64,000 bases of DNA from Jeotgalibaca porci (GCF_011299095.1 NZ_CP049889.1:153501-217500); one strand, 5' to 3'. Counted from the first letter of the stretch, positions 47,020 through 58,156 are shown. Numbers and translations: made by a program. Notes: generated by a model not told the origin, from the sequence alone.

Positions 47020-47832
47020 TTATTTGACAAATAACCCGGTAGGATTCCCGATTGGAAACACGAATAGGACACCGGTTCCCGGATTATCCAAGCGTAAATC
47101 TTCATTGATACTGTGACTGATTGCTTCAGCATCTTCTCTTTTGGCAATCAACATCACTAATTCTTTTTCCGGTTCTAGTGCGCTCAAGAAGAAACCATTC
47201 TCTACGACATGTGAACCACGTGCGTGGAAAATAGTTCCGCCAGTAGATCCTCCCTTTTCTGCCGATTCAATTACAGCGACATCCTTTCCGGAAGGAACAA
47301 CCGCCCAAATCGCATCGTATTGGGGCCCTGTTTCTTCGCTCTTTACTTCAGTTCCATCTGAGGTATTCTTAGCCAATCCATAAAAGGCATTCACATCAAA
47401 TGTAAAGAAAATCCCTGAATTTGCTTTCTTAAAATTATGGTTGTCCATTAATTTATTCCGTACAGATGCAACCTTTCCTGCCGGGACAAGCATTAAGACC
47501 GTCTCTTTTTCAGCCTGAACCGAGAGAGTAAAAATCTTATGCGAATGATCCGCAGAGCCGTGTGCAGGCATAATTGTTCCGCCAAAACAGGCATCTTCAT
47601 TTGAAATAGCGATAATCTCTTCGCCCATTCCCTTATCAACCACCGTAAAGATGCCAACAATTCCTGATTTATTTTCTGCCGGCAGATCAGTATGCGGCGG
47701 TGCTTTATGCGTGATTCCCAAACAACTTGACAACGAAACAGAGAATATAATCCCTGTATTACGTTTTTCGAAAGAAAATTTGGTGTTGAACGCATCCAGC
47801 ATTTCCTTTTCCTGTGCAGCCGACCGGAACAA
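47020..47832 (-). pseudogene. Multi-domain PII-like protein, N-terminally truncated
   Basis: The frame encodes about 270 residues with two complete PII-like (GlnB-fold) modules, roughly residues 55-160 and 175-268, each with a pattern such as EEIIAISNEDACFGGTIMPA and GGSTGGTIFHARGS. It begins abruptly with the tail of a third module (KEMLDAFNTKFSFEKRNTGI). The first codon would be a TTG inside the end of the DUF1538 gene, with no ribosome site. The 5' part of this gene and the 3' part of the DUF1538 gene seem to have been lost in one deletion. In related genomes such genes follow DUF1538 genes, so they likely work together. Translation of the remainder is doubtful. Confidence 0.7.
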
Positions 47833-48973
47833 AATAGGATAGAATAAGCGCTATTGCCATTCCTGGTAGCAAAATATGCCACAATTCTAGAGCCGGGATA
47901 ACGATACGCAAGATAGATAATCCCACTGCCAATCCTACCCCTATCGCCAAACTGAACATGACTGTCCGTGCCTTAATCGCACCAGCTGTTTCATCTTCAA
48001 TTTGATCCGTTAAAACGTGAACAGATGGCTCTGCTGGAATTGTTAATACACCGAAGATAACGCCTACTACGATTACCCAAATATTCCCTTTGGTTTCAGA
48101 CAGTAAATAACCGACACTGCGACTCGCATCCATAAATCCGGCATTCACTCCCGTTAAGAAAGAGAATTAATCCAATAATGGTGTAAACCAAGCCGATATT
48201 AATCCGAATCAATTGACGTTTCGTCTTTTTAAGACTGATTGCATTCAAAATATAGAATAAGATTAAGACAGGAAAGAATCTTTCGCTGTAAGGGGTATTT
48301 GATCTAAAAATGTACCAATTACACCACTAGACTGAACAGTATCTACAGGAATGTTTCCTGCCAAATTACTGTTAGGACTAATCATCCCCATTATTAATAC
48401 TCCCAGTATGGCTCCCGTTGAAGCAATCCCCAACAGCCCAAAACTGTCAGTATCTTCCTCCAGACCACTCCGCGTAATAGCAGATGCCCCACCAGCCAAG
48501 GCCAGCATAAACGATACTGTAATCGAGCCGGTTGTAGATCCTGATGCATCGAATGCTATCGCCAGGAAATCACCTGAATTAAATAATGCCAGAACGAAAA
48601 TGAGTCCATATACAATGGTTATAAAACGATTGAGACGTATACTCTTCAAAATACGATACATCCCGAGTGCAATCATTAAACCTATTCCTAAGGACACCGT
48701 AATAACCAATGTCATTTGTGGAATTAAATTATTTGTAACAGCACTTACTTGTTGTGCCAATATATGTAAATCAGGCTCAGCTACCGAAATAATAAAGCCA
48801 AAGATAAAACTTCCGACCATGACAATCTTCATCTTATTTGTTTGGATGAGTGACTGACTCATATCCTCCCCAATTCTCTCGATACTGATGTCTACTCCCA
48901 ATAAAAATAGGGGCATACCAATCATAATCAGAACTGAACCGATTAAAAAGCGATAAACGATTTCTGTTTCCAT
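47833..48973 (-). pseudogene. DUF1538 membrane protein gene broken by two frameshifts and a deletion
   Basis: The first segment (48973 to about 48275) encodes 230 residues with seven or so helices and the DUF1538 motif AIAFDASGSTTGSITVSFMLAL. At about 48273-48277 one base appears missing: the frame ends DSFLS-stop, while the next frame continues PVLILFYILNAISLKKTKR. At about 48155-48158 one extra base restores the original frame (VNAGFMDASRSVGYLLSE). The second DUF1538 domain then stops after LILSYFVP and runs out of frame into the PII-like gene. A normal protein has two full domains. Function of the family is unproven; membrane transport is suspected. Confidence 0.75.
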
Positions 48974-49052
48974 TTTTATATGTCACTTCTAAAGATAGGT
49001 CTTGTTATCAGCCTGATGTCTTTATGCACGCCTTTTTGCCGCGGATGTTAGC

Positions 49053-49214
49053 CCATCGCATGCAACAATGCTATTAGAAGCAGGCGCCAGCGTTAAAGAG
49101 GTACAGGTGCGGTTAGGACATTCGCGGTCTGCCATAACGCAAGATACCTACCTACACTTAACGGAAAAGAAAAAAAGAGACACGGCCGATTTATTCGACC
49201 GCATCTCTCAATAA
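49053..49214 (+). pseudogene. C-terminal remnant of a phage/ICE-type integrase
   Basis: The plus strand reads SHATMLLEAGASVKEVQVRL, GHSRSAITQDTYLHLTEKKK and RDTADLFDRISQ-stop. This is the end of a tyrosine integrase with the conserved H of LGHS and the nucleophilic Tyr of DTYLHLT. The HxxR motif and everything before it are gone (LFAADVSP replaces the expected GLRHTH). It shows a former integration event next to lepA. The stretch 48974-49052 holds nothing I recognise. Confidence 0.75.
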
Positions 49215-49222
49215 ATGGTATC

Positions 49223-49265
49223 TTGCCATCCACTTTTTAGGCCAAAGATGGCAAAAGGATGGCAA
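49223..49265. repeat. Three GATGGCAA octamers, possible integrase arm sites or att remnant
   Basis: One inverted copy (TTGCCATC, 49223-49230) and two direct copies (49247-49254 and 49258-49265) directly after the integrase stop codon. Repeated sites of this kind often border integrase genes of temperate phages and conjugative elements. Confidence 0.45.
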
Positions 49266-49314
49266 ACACCATATTTATATAAATTGTAACTCTACAGAAC
49301 GTTGCTATGACGGG

Positions 49315-51141
49315 CTAATCTTGCTCGTCAATCTTAAGAACAGCCATAAACGCTTCTTGTGGAACCTCTACGGATCCTACTTGTTTCATACGTTTTTTAC
49401 CTTCTTTTTGTTTCTCTAATAACTTACGTTTACGAGAAACGTCACCCCCGTAACATTTTGCCAAAACGTTCTTACGAAGCGCCTTGATTGTTGTACGGGC
49501 TAGGATTTTATGTCCAATAGCAGCTTGAATCGGCACTTCGAATTGTTGGCGCGGGATAAGTTTTTGCAGTTTCTCTGTGATGGCTCTACCACGGTGGTAG
49601 GCTGAATCGCGGTGAATAATAGAACTGAAAGCATCCACTTGTTCGCCATTCAATAAGATATCCATTTTAACCAGATTACTTGATTTGTAACCTATCAATT
49701 CGTAATCAAGTGACGCATAGCCTTTGGTACTTGATTTCAATGTATCGAAGAAATCAAAGATAATTTCTGCTAATGGCATTTCATAAATGACATTTACACG
49801 ATTGTCGTCCAAGTAGTCCATTGTCATAAAGTTCCCACGTTTACGTTGTGCGATTTCCATAACAGCACCTACGTAATCATTGGGTACCATAATGCTTGCT
49901 TTTACATATGGTTCTTCAATTTTTTCAACTTCTGTTGCGTCCGGTAATTCAGACGGGTTGTCAATTGACAGTGTCGTTCCGTCTGTTTTCTCAATATTAT
50001 AAATAACAGAAGGAGCAGTCGTAATAATATCCAGACCGAATTCACGTTCAATCCGTTCTTGAATAACGTCCATATGCAATAGTCCCAAGAATCCAGTACG
50101 GAAACCAAAACCTAAAGCTTGAGAAGATTCAGCTTCGAATTGTAAAGAAGCATCGTTTAACTGCAACTTCTCCAACGCTTCACGCAAATCATTGAAGTCT
50201 GATGACTCTACTGGATAAATACCACAGTAAACCATTGGATTTAGCTTACGGTACCCTTCTAACGGCTCTTGAGCAGGATTGTTAGCCAATGTAACAGTAT
50301 CCCCTACACGAGCATCCTGGATGTTTTTAATGGTAGCAGTCACGTAGCCTACATCACCAACCATCAAGAAATCACGTTTAATGGCCTTCGGTGACAAAAT
50401 ACCAACTTCCGTTACGTCATACTCTTTCCCGCTAGCCATCATCCGAATTGTATCGCCCGGACGCAAAACACCATTTTCAACTCGAACGTTTAATACAACC
50501 CCACGATATGGATCGTAGGCAGAGTCAAAAATCAATGCTTGTAAAGGCTTTTCCAATTCCCCTGTTGGTGCCGGAATTTTCTCGACAATTTGCTCTAACA
50601 GTTCATCAATTCCGATTCCTGCTTTGGCACTTGCCAGGATCGCTTCACTTGCATCAATTCCTACAACGTCTTCTACTTCTTTTCTCACACGTTCAGGATC
50701 TGCAGCAGGTAAATCGATTTTATTAATAACCGGAATAATTTCCAGTTCGTTGTCAATTGCTAAATAAACGTTTGCTAGGGTTTGGGCTTCAACACCTTGT
50801 GCGGCATCCACGACAAGGATTGCACCCTCACAAGCAGCCAAACTACGCGAAACTTCATAAGTGAAATCGACATGACCAGGCGTATCGATTAGATGGAAAA
50901 TATATTCTTCCCCATCGTTCGCTAGGTAGGTCACTTCGACAGCATTCAATTTAATGGTAATCCCACGTTCACGCTCTAAGTCCATGGAATCCAACAATTG
51001 GGCCTGCATTTCACGATCTGCCACCGTGTGTGTCTGTTGCAGAATCCGGTCTGCCAATGTCGACTTCCCATGGTCAATATGGGCGATAATGGAAAAGTTC
51101 CTTATCTTTTTCTGTCTTTCTTTCATCTGCTCTAAATTCAT
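49315..51141 (-). CDS. lepA: Elongation factor 4
   Basis: A 608-residue translational GTPase that back-translocates or aids stalled ribosomes. G1 [16 protein letters not shown]2/G3 GITIKLNA and [17 protein letters not shown]4 [11 protein letters not shown], then EF-G-like domains and the LepA-specific C-terminus ([43 protein letters not shown]). The start ATG has a weak GTGAG ribosome site. Downstream lies the integrase remnant. Confidence 0.96.
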   Translation of the reverse strand: MNLEQMKERQKKIRNFSIIAHIDHGKSTLADRILQQTHTVADREMQAQLLDSMDLERERGITIKLNAVEVTYLANDGEEYIFHLIDTPGHVDFTYEVSRSLAACEGAILVVDAAQGVEAQTLANVYLAIDNELEIIPVINKIDLPAADPERVRKEVEDVVGIDASEAILASAKAGIGIDELLEQIVEKIPAPTGELEKPLQALIFDSAYDPYRGVVLNVRVENGVLRPGDTIRMMASGKEYDVTEVGILSPKAIKRDFLMVGDVGYVTATIKNIQDARVGDTVTLANNPAQEPLEGYRKLNPMVYCGIYPVESSDFNDLREALEKLQLNDASLQFEAESSQALGFGFRTGFLGLLHMDVIQERIEREFGLDIITTAPSVIYNIEKTDGTTLSIDNPSELPDATEVEKIEEPYVKASIMVPNDYVGAVMEIAQRKRGNFMTMDYLDDNRVNVIYEMPLAEIIFDFFDTLKSSTKGYASLDYELIGYKSSNLVKMDILLNGEQVDAFSSIIHRDSAYHRGRAITEKLQKLIPRQQFEVPIQAAIGHKILARTTIKALRKNVLAKCYGGDVSRKRKLLEKQKEGKKRMKQVGSVEVPQEAFMAVLKIDEQD

Positions 51142-51209
51142 CTAATTGCTCACTTTCTGAAAACCTATTATTCTAAAATTATACCAAGTTTGTTGCAAAG
51201 TAACAAGCC

Positions 51210-51244
51210 GATAAAGCGACTGGTTCAACACCAGCCGCTTTATC
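51210..51244 (-). terminator. Hairpin after leuS
   Basis: GATAAAGCG...ACTGGT and ACCAG..CGCTTTATC form a long stem with one mismatch; the T-run is weak. Confidence 0.55.
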
Positions 51245-51258
51245 TTCTCTGTTAAAAA

Positions 51259-53673
51259 CTAGTTCGCAACAATATTAACAAGTTTACCTGGGACAGCAAT
51301 CACTTTACGCACTTGCTTGCCTGCAATTGCCTCTTTAACTTTCTCATCAGCCATCGCAATCTCTGTCAACTCTTCTTTTGTTGCTGCTGCAGGAACACTG
51401 CTGCGGGATTTCACTTTACCGTTTACTTGGAAGACAACTTCAACTTCATCTTCGACAAGGAATTTTTCATCATATATCGGCCAAGCTGCCTTTGTCACAC
51501 TTACGGTGTGACCCAGCTTCTTCCAAATCTCTTCGGTCATATGCGGCGCGATTGGCGCAAGCACTTGAACGAAACCTTCGATATAAGTAATTGGCAAAGC
51601 ATCTACTTTGTTAGCTTCGTTAACGAAAATCATCATTTGAGAAATCGCCGTGTTGAAGTGCAATTGTTCATAATCTTCGGTTACTTTCTTAATTGTTTGG
51701 TGGTAAACTTTGTCCAATTCACCGCGGTTTACTTTTGTAACACGATCACGGACATTGCCTTCTTCGTCAATAACCAGACGCCAGACACGGTCCAAGAAAC
51801 GACGGCTGGCTTCAATTCCTTTTTCGCTCCAAGCTGTACTTGCATCCAATGGACCCATAAACATTTCATAGAGACGCAATGTATCCGCACCAAATGCTTC
51901 AACGATATCATCCGGGTTCACAACGTTCCCTTTAGATTTAGACATTTTTTCGTTATTTTCACCAAGAATCATTCCTTGGTTAAATAGTTTTTGGAACGGT
52001 TCCTTTGTTTTAACAATGCCGATATCATAAAGGAATTTATGCCAGAAACGAGCGTATAACAAGTGAAGCACTGCGTGTTCTGCTCCCCCTATGTATAGGT
52101 CGACATTTCCCCAGTAATCAAGCGCTTCTTCCCCTACAAGTGCTTCTTCATTATGTGGATCCATAAAGCGCAAGAAGTACCATGAGCTACCTGCCCATTG
52201 TGGCATTGTGTTTGTATCACGACGTCCTTTTAGACCTGTTTCTGGATCTGTTACATTAACCCAGTCTTCAATATTTGCCAAAGGTGATTCGCCGGTACCG
52301 CTTGGTTTAATTTTGTCTGTCTTAGGCAGTAACAATGGCAATTCATTTTCAGGAACAGTCGTTGTCGTGCCATCTTCCCAGTGAATGACTGGAATTGGCT
52401 CTCCCCAGTAACGTTGACGGGCAAATAACCAGTCACGCAGACGGTATGAAACGACAGATTCGCCGACTCCATTTTCTACTAGCCATTCATTCATTGTTTT
52501 AATTGCTGTATCTTTATCCAAGCCATCCAAGAATTCAGAGTTTATATGCAGACCATCGCCTACAAATGCTTCTTCTGCTACATTTCCGCCTTCTAGAACC
52601 GGAACGATAGCCAAATCGAATCTCTTAGCGAATTCATAGTCACGTTGGTCGTGAGCAGGTACAGCCATGATTGCGCCTGTTCCATAAGTAGACAAAACGT
52701 AATCAGAAATCCAAATCGGCATTTCTTTACCATTCACAGGGTTAATTGCGTAAGCACCCGTAAAGACACCGGTTTTTTCTTTTGCTAAATCAGTACGATC
52801 TAAATCACTCTTAGTAGCAATTGAATCCACATATGCTTTTACTTCTGCCGCTTGTTCAGCACTCATAATTTCTTGTACTAATGGCAATTCTGGTGCCATA
52901 ACTGCATACGTTGCCCCAAACAAAGTGTCCGGACGCGTTGTAAACACAGTAAAGTCCTTATCAGTTCCTTTAATTTTGAAAGTAACATTTGATCCTTCAG
53001 AGCGACCAATCCAGTTGCGTTGCATATCTTTAATGCTATCTGGCCAGTCAACTAATTCTAAGTCATCTAATAGACGCTCAGCATAAGCTGTAATTTTAAG
53101 CATCCATTGTCGCATTGGTTTACGGTAAACAGGATGACCTCCACGTTCACTCACACCATCTACAACTTCTTCGTTTGCCAAAACAGTCCCCAGTGCCGGA
53201 CACCAGTTAACTGAAACTTCCGCTTCATAAGCTAAGCCTTTTTCATAGAGCTTCGTAAAAATCCATTGGGTCCATTTATAGTACTCTGGATCTGTAGTAT
53301 TGATTTCGCGATCCCAGTCATAAGAGAATCCCAATGATTGAATTTGGCGTTTAAAAGTTTTAATGTTGTGAGCTGTAAATTCAGCTGGGTCATTACCTGT
53401 ATCCAACGCATATTGTTCTGCTGGTAACCCAAATGCATCCCACCCCATCGGATGTAAAACGTTAAAACCTTGTGCACGTTTCGTACGGGCAAGAATATCT
53501 GTCGCTGTGTACCCTTCAGGATGCCCAACGTGCAAGCCTTGACCTGATGGATAAGGGAACATATCTAAAATGTAGTATTTTGGTTTATCCGATTTTTGTT
53601 CTGTCTTGAAGGTTGTGTTATCCTCCCAGTATTTTTGCCATTTCTTTTCAATCGTATTGTGATTATAAGACAT
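51259..53673 (-). CDS. leuS: Leucine--tRNA ligase
   Basis: An 804-residue class I aminoacyl-tRNA synthetase. The HIGH-type motif is in [21 protein letters not shown], the KMSKS loop in [16 protein letters not shown], and the editing CP1 domain spans about residues 220-420 ([15 protein letters not shown], with the conserved threonine-rich region). Length is standard. Expression is controlled by the leucine T-box upstream. Confidence 0.97.
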   Translation of the reverse strand: MSYNHNTIEKKWQKYWEDNTTFKTEQKSDKPKYYILDMFPYPSGQGLHVGHPEGYTATDILARTKRAQGFNVLHPMGWDAFGLPAEQYALDTGNDPAEFTAHNIKTFKRQIQSLGFSYDWDREINTTDPEYYKWTQWIFTKLYEKGLAYEAEVSVNWCPALGTVLANEEVVDGVSERGGHPVYRKPMRQWMLKITAYAERLLDDLELVDWPDSIKDMQRNWIGRSEGSNVTFKIKGTDKDFTVFTTRPDTLFGATYAVMAPELPLVQEIMSAEQAAEVKAYVDSIATKSDLDRTDLAKEKTGVFTGAYAINPVNGKEMPIWISDYVLSTYGTGAIMAVPAHDQRDYEFAKRFDLAIVPVLEGGNVAEEAFVGDGLHINSEFLDGLDKDTAIKTMNEWLVENGVGESVVSYRLRDWLFARQRYWGEPIPVIHWEDGTTTTVPENELPLLLPKTDKIKPSGTGESPLANIEDWVNVTDPETGLKGRRDTNTMPQWAGSSWYFLRFMDPHNEEALVGEEALDYWGNVDLYIGGAEHAVLHLLYARFWHKFLYDIGIVKTKEPFQKLFNQGMILGENNEKMSKSKGNVVNPDDIVEAFGADTLRLYEMFMGPLDASTAWSEKGIEASRRFLDRVWRLVIDEEGNVRDRVTKVNRGELDKVYHQTIKKVTEDYEQLHFNTAISQMMIFVNEANKVDALPITYIEGFVQVLAPIAPHMTEEIWKKLGHTVSVTKAAWPIYDEKFLVEDEVEVVFQVNGKVKSRSSVPAAATKEELTEIAMADEKVKEAIAGKQVRKVIAVPGKLVNIVAN

Positions 53674-53710
53674 TGCGATTCTCCTTTTTGAAAATTATTC
53701 TGAAAAATAA

Positions 53711-53749
53711 AAAAACCTATAGACTCCCCCCTGTGGGAAAGTCTATAGG
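53711..53749 (-). terminator. T-box terminator of leuS
   Basis: CCTATAGACT and AGTCTATAGG form a 10-bp stem, then TTTTTTT on the minus strand. The upstream stem arm can alternatively join the T-box antiterminator. Confidence 0.88.
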
Positions 53750-53945
53750 ACGAATGCTCGTGGTACCACCTATGTTGGTTCTCTTCATGCCAATAACGCG
53801 GCGAAACGGCAATGCCTACTATAACTTTCAGCACAGCAACTTACGGGCGAGTTCAAAAATATCATTCATGCATTTTCACCAACCATGCACTCTCTACAGA
53901 AATCGATTTCCTACTATTCCCATTCTTTGTTTTTCATTATTTATA
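53711..53945 (-). promoter_or_regulatory. Leucine T-box leader
   Basis: The minus-strand leader has Stem I with an AGAGAG-type bulge, the terminal region GGTTGGTGAAAA, and a specifier loop ending TTGAACTCGCCC, in which CTC is a leucine codon. Farther on is the T-box core AGGTGGTACCACG (53758-53770) and the terminator. Uncharged tRNA-Leu should bind and favour readthrough into leuS. Confidence 0.92.
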
Positions 53946-53947
53946 TC

Positions 53948-53976
53948 ATTTTATCAAATAAAGCTTGATTTATCAA
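53948..53976 (-). promoter_or_regulatory. Promoter of leuS
   Basis: On the minus strand TTGATA (53971-53976), 17-nt spacer, TAAAAT (53948-53953). Confidence 0.65.
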
Positions 53977-53981
53977 GTTGC

Positions 53982-55997
53982 TTATTTAACTCTCAACGTC
54001 TGACCCGGATAGATTGTATCACTTGTTGTATTGTTCCATTCCAGCAACTGTGTTACAGAAACACCATTTACACGCGCTATCGAATAAAGTGTGTCGCCCG
54101 ACTTCACAGTATAGCCAGTAGTTACATTTTCTGGCTTAGATGTTTCTTTTGCTGTTTCTGACGCTTTTAAGTGAAGTGTTTGTCCTACGAAAATAATATC
54201 CGATGGCAGATTGTTCCAACTCTTAACCTGCGCTACGGTTACGCCGACAGTCGTTGCGATTTTATATAAGGTATCGCCCGCTTTTACTGTATAGTTCCCA
54301 GTTGTAGCAGGTGCTGTAACAACTGGTGTTGTAACGGGTGTTTGAACCACAGTAGCCGCTTTTTGGCCTGTCAAGATTTGGCCCGGGTAAATGATATCTG
54401 ATTTTAGTTGATTCACTTCTTTCAGCTGCGCTAATGTTATGCCTAACTGAGACGCAATTTTGTACAACGTATCTCCGTTCTTAACCGTGTACGTATTCGC
54501 GTTTGTAGTCGGTGCAGATTGTACCGGACGTGAAACTATTTCTTGTGGTTTCGTAGCAGACACTTGAGTTGTCACTAATTTTTGGCCCGGATGAATCATA
54601 TCGGATTTCAAATTATTTACTGCTTTCAAATTCGCTACACTCGTACCTAGACGTGATGCAATCGCAAATAAAGAATCGCCATTTTTTACGGTATACGTTT
54701 GTGTTGTAGTGGTTTCTTTTTCAACTTTTTCAGGTGTTTCAACCACCGTTGTCGTTTTATTCGTTAGTAATTTTTGTCCTGGATAAATCATATCTGTTCG
54801 CAAATTATTTAGCGTTTTTATAGAAGCTACGGAAACGCCTAGTTCGTTGGCAATCTTATACAAAGTATCACCATTTTTGACAGTGTAAGTACCTTGCGTT
54901 TGCGTCACCCCCGGAGTTGGTGTCGGACTCGGTTTTGGTTGAGTGCTAGTAGTTGCTACTTTCAATACTTGTCCCGGCGCAATGAAATCACTTTTCAGGT
55001 TATTCCATGCTTTGATTTGAGCAACTGTTACACCCTGTGTTTGGCTAATTCTCCACAAAGAGTCACCGGACTTCACTGTATAGACGCTATTTGCAGATGG
55101 AGCTGGTGTAGTCGGTGTTGGTTTTTCAACACTAACTGGCACGGTTGCATTCACTTTTAGAGTCGTGCCAACATAGATATTTGAACTATTTAATTGGTTC
55201 CATTCCATTAATTGTACAACCGAAATACCATGCATATTCGCAATTTTGTATAAGGTATCGCCAGCTTTGACACTATAAGAAGCGCCTGGGACAGTCGTTA
55301 CGGGCTTGGTCCCAGTTTGGTTACTTGGTGAAGAAGGCGTATCGTAATTTGTTAAACCATGCGTCTGAATAATTGCGTTTAATTTAGTTGCGTATGCAGT
55401 GTCTGTTGCATAACGACCTGTTAAATGCTGTGTAGCATCTTGATACAATTGAGTATTACTTTTCCAAGCACCACTATAATAAGACGGATCCCAATTCGTG
55501 CCTCCACGTATAAGGGCTGCATAATCTTCTAATGATTCTGAGTAAGATGGGTATTTACGGAATTCCGCATTAATTTGGTAGTAATTTTGATTACCGCTGT
55601 CTTCTAAGGTATCCATCGCTACAGTTTCGCCTTCATAATCCCCTTTAATCCCAAAGAGATTATGGTTAGGTGATTTTGCAAGTGTACTTTGTCCCCAGCC
55701 GCTTTCCAAGATAGCCTGAGCCATCATGACAGAAGCATAAAGATCATTTTTTTCAGCGATTTTAGACGCAGCGGGAATGATCGAATTAAGAAACGGATTT
55801 TGATGCTGAGCGGTTTGTCCTTTTACGGATACTTCAGCCGCTTTTGTTTGTATAGTAGGTGCTACTAGTGAAGGAATAAGGGCAGAAGCACCGATAAGTG
55901 CGAAACTTTTCCGCATTCTAAGGGACGTATGTTTAAGTTTATCGTTTAATAGAGTTAGTTTTCTTTTTTTGATTACTTGTTTTCTTGAACTGCTCAA
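53982..55997 (-). CDS. Secreted N-acetylglucosaminidase (GH73) with seven LysM repeats
   Basis: A roughly 671-residue autolysin. A basic N-terminal region and hydrophobic stretch (SFALIGASALIPSLVAPTIQTKA, about 32-54) form a signal peptide. The glucosaminidase domain (about 65-220) has AQAILESGWGQSTLAKSPNHNLFGIKG and TDTAYATKLNAII. Seven LysM modules follow, each of about 43 residues beginning Y(S/T)VKxGD(T/S)L and ending PGQxL, joined by Thr/Pro/Val-rich linkers. LysM binds peptidoglycan; the enzyme separates daughter cells. Start: TTG at 55997 has GGAG 9 nt upstream, unlike the ATG eight codons earlier. Confidence 0.92.
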   Translation of the reverse strand: MSSSRKQVIKKRKLTLLNDKLKHTSLRMRKSFALIGASALIPSLVAPTIQTKAAEVSVKGQTAQHQNPFLNSIIPAASKIAEKNDLYASVMMAQAILESGWGQSTLAKSPNHNLFGIKGDYEGETVAMDTLEDSGNQNYYQINAEFRKYPSYSESLEDYAALIRGGTNWDPSYYSGAWKSNTQLYQDATQHLTGRYATDTAYATKLNAIIQTHGLTNYDTPSSPSNQTGTKPVTTVPGASYSVKAGDTLYKIANMHGISVVQLMEWNQLNSSNIYVGTTLKVNATVPVSVEKPTPTTPAPSANSVYTVKSGDSLWRISQTQGVTVAQIKAWNNLKSDFIAPGQVLKVATTSTQPKPSPTPTPGVTQTQGTYTVKNGDTLYKIANELGVSVASIKTLNNLRTDMIYPGQKLLTNKTTTVVETPEKVEKETTTTQTYTVKNGDSLFAIASRLGTSVANLKAVNNLKSDMIHPGQKLVTTQVSATKPQEIVSRPVQSAPTTNANTYTVKNGDTLYKIASQLGITLAQLKEVNQLKSDIIYPGQILTGQKAATVVQTPVTTPVVTAPATTGNYTVKAGDTLYKIATTVGVTVAQVKSWNNLPSDIIFVGQTLHLKASETAKETSKPENVTTGYTVKSGDTLYSIARVNGVSVTQLLEWNNTTSDTIYPGQTLRVK

Positions 55998-56149
55998 ATT
56001 TATCCACTCCGTTCTTACCATTTCTAATCGTCAATTACCAACATTATAAAGCGTTTGATTTATGATGTGTTGCTTTTTGTACAAATGTTAGAATTGTAAT
56101 CTATTTGTAACATAGTTCATACTATAATAAGTGGGAAGGAGCTGAAAAT

Positions 56150-56731
56150 ATGTTAGAGAGAGCCATTACTTATAGTCATACGCTCTTGCGTCAAACAGTA
56201 AAAACGGGAGACATAGTCATAGATGCTACCGTTGGAAAAGGAAACGATACCCTCTTCTTGGCGTCGCTAGTCGGACAGACCGGACACATTCATGGATTTG
56301 ACGTTCAAGAGGAAGCAATCGCCATTACTAAAGAAAAATGTTTACAAGCCGGTGTCTTAGAACAGGTCTCGTTACATCATATCGGGCACGAACAGGCACA
56401 TACGTTTCTAGAACCAGATTGTGAGTTAGGGGCGGTTATTTATAATTTGGGTTATTTGCCCGGCAGCGACAAGCGTATTACAACCATGCGAGAATCAACG
56501 TTGACCAGTATTGATACGCTGTTACCGCGCTTACGTGTTGGTGGATTAATGCTCTTAGTTGTCTATAGTGGACACATGCAAGGAAAAGACGAAAAAGAAG
56601 GAGTCTTAGATTATGTGATGACTCTGGATCAAAATGCGTATTCTGTTCTCCAATATGGCTTTATTAATCAAAAGAATAATCCGCCTTTCCTATTGGCTAT
56701 AGAAAAAAGAAAACACGTACAAACATCCTAA
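56150..56731 (+). CDS. mnmM: tRNA wobble-uridine methyltransferase MnmM (YtqB)
   Basis: A 193-residue SAM-dependent methyltransferase. SAM-binding motif VIDATVGKGNDTLFLASLVG lies near residues 23-43, followed by GFDVQEEAI and AVIYNLGYLPGSDKRI, the conserved NLGYLPGGDK region of YtqB. Homologues methylate aminomethyl-uridine at tRNA position 34; the partner radical SAM gene is at 4682, 50 kb away, whereas these genes are neighbours in Bacillus. GGAAGGAG is at good spacing. Confidence 0.9.
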   Translation: MLERAITYSHTLLRQTVKTGDIVIDATVGKGNDTLFLASLVGQTGHIHGFDVQEEAIAITKEKCLQAGVLEQVSLHHIGHEQAHTFLEPDCELGAVIYNLGYLPGSDKRITTMRESTLTSIDTLLPRLRVGGLMLLVVYSGHMQGKDEKEGVLDYVMTLDQNAYSVLQYGFINQKNNPPFLLAIEKRKHVQTS

Positions 56732-56752
56732 TTGGTGTTTGTACGTGTTTTG
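56710..56752. terminator. Bidirectional terminator between mnmM and metK
   Basis: AACACGTACAAACA and TGTTTGTACGTGTT, 14-bp perfect stem with a 10-nt loop; A and T runs outside. Confidence 0.85.
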
Positions 56753-56753
56753 A

Positions 56754-57950
56754 TTATGCCAAAGCTTCTTTTAATGCTTCGATTTTGTCAGTTTTTTCCC
56801 ATGTGAAATCACTGTCTGAACGACCGAAGTGACCATATGCAGCTGTCTTTTTATAGATTGGACGACGAAGATCCAACATATTAATAATTCCCGCTGGTGT
56901 TAATTGGAAAATTTGACGAATCGCAGCAATCAAGCGCTCTTCTGATACATCACTAGTGTTAAAAGTGTCTACGGAAATAGATACAGGTTCTGCGACCCCA
57001 ATTGCGTAAGCTAATTGAATCTCGCATTTTGTAGCAATACCTGCAGCAACAATATTCTTAGCAATATAACGTGCTGCGTAACTTGCTGAACGGTCAACCT
57101 TTGTTGCATCTTTCCCAGAAAACGCACCTCCACCATGACGTGCATACCCACCGTAAGTATCAACGATAATTTTACGACCAGTTAAACCAGAGTCACCCTT
57201 TGGTCCTCCTGTGACGAAGCGTCCCGTTGGGTTGATATAGAATTTCGTTTCACTATCAAGCAACTCTGTTGGAATAACTGCTTTAATTACTTTTTCCATA
57301 ACGTCATCTTTTAAGATATCGTATGTAACCAACTCATCATGTTGTGTACTTAAAACAACAGTATCAACACGCAGTGGTTTGTCTTCTTCATCATACTCAA
57401 CAGTTACTTGCGCTTTTCCGTCTGGACGCAAGTATTCCATCGTACCATCTTTTCTAACCTCTGCAAGTTTCTCAGTTAACTTGTGACTTAAACTGATTGG
57501 TAATGGCATTAGCTCTTCTGTTTCGTTAATCGCAAATCCAAACATTAGACCTTGATCGCCTGCACCAATGAGCTTGTTGTCTTCTTCAGATACAACTGCT
57601 TCTTCTCTGATTTCCAACGCTTTATCTACACCAAGTGCAATATCATCAGATTGTTCATCTAACGCTACCATAACGGCTAGATTGTCCGCATCGAAACCGA
57701 ACTTTCCACGTGTATACCCTATTTCAGTAACTGTTTCTCTTACTACTTCCTGGATATTCACATAAGCAGAAGTCGTAACTTCTCCAAACACGAAGACAAG
57801 TCCAGTTGTAACAGCTGTCTCACAAGCAACACGCGCTTGCGGATCCAAAGATAATAGTTTATCTAAAATTGCATCACTGATTTGATCAGCTATTTTATCC
57901 GGATGTCCTTCTGTTACAGATTCTGATGTAAATAATTTTTTCTCTACCAT
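56754..57950 (-). CDS. metK: S-adenosylmethionine synthase
   Basis: A 398-residue enzyme that makes SAM from methionine and [25 protein letters not shown] (ATP site), [12 protein letters not shown] and [17 protein letters not shown] are the family signatures. The start is ATG 57950 with GGGGGA upstream, the sequence that the SMK riboswitch sequesters; the open frame continues 34 codons upstream through the riboswitch and is not used. Confidence 0.96.
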   Translation of the reverse strand: MVEKKLFTSESVTEGHPDKIADQISDAILDKLLSLDPQARVACETAVTTGLVFVFGEVTTSAYVNIQEVVRETVTEIGYTRGKFGFDADNLAVMVALDEQSDDIALGVDKALEIREEAVVSEEDNKLIGAGDQGLMFGFAINETEELMPLPISLSHKLTEKLAEVRKDGTMEYLRPDGKAQVTVEYDEEDKPLRVDTVVLSTQHDELVTYDILKDDVMEKVIKAVIPTELLDSETKFYINPTGRFVTGGPKGDSGLTGRKIIVDTYGGYARHGGGAFSGKDATKVDRSASYAARYIAKNIVAAGIATKCEIQLAYAIGVAEPVSISVDTFNTSDVSEERLIAAIRQIFQLTPAGIINMLDLRRPIYKKTAAYGHFGRSDSDFTWEKTDKIEALKEALA

Positions 57951-57952
57951 AT

Positions 57953-58014
57953 GTAATTCCCCCATTTTTTTGGTTACAAGGCTTCTCCTTTTGCAGGATC
58001 CTATCGGGATATTG
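57953..58014 (-). promoter_or_regulatory. SAM-III (SMK box) riboswitch of metK
   Basis: The minus-strand leader reads ATCCCGATAGGATCC, then AAAAGGAGAAGCCTTGTAACC and GGGGGAATT just before the start codon. These are the SMK-box core segments, including GCCTTGTAACC and the anti-Shine-Dalgarno ATCCC that can pair with GGGGGA. SAM binding should hide the ribosome site and stop MetK synthesis; control is at translation, with no terminator. Confidence 0.85.
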
Positions 58015-58043
58015 CTCTCTGCCTCTAAAACAGCAACGGTTCT

Positions 58044-58072
58044 AATATACACGTTTTACAACGAAAAAGCAA
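58044..58072 (-). promoter_or_regulatory. Promoter of metK
   Basis: On the minus strand TTGCTT (58067-58072), 17-nt spacer, TATATT (58044-58049), with the start shortly before the SMK box. Confidence 0.5.
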
Positions 58073-58156
58073 CCTAATTCTTCGCATACTATTGACATCA
58101 TGTCGTATATTTGATTAGATGAAGATTAGGAAATTATCATATTTAGGATGTGAATC

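Noticed and set aside
57951..58052. 34-residue N-terminal extension of MetK
   Set aside because: It reads through the SMK riboswitch; the family start [12 protein letters not shown] has its own ribosome site.
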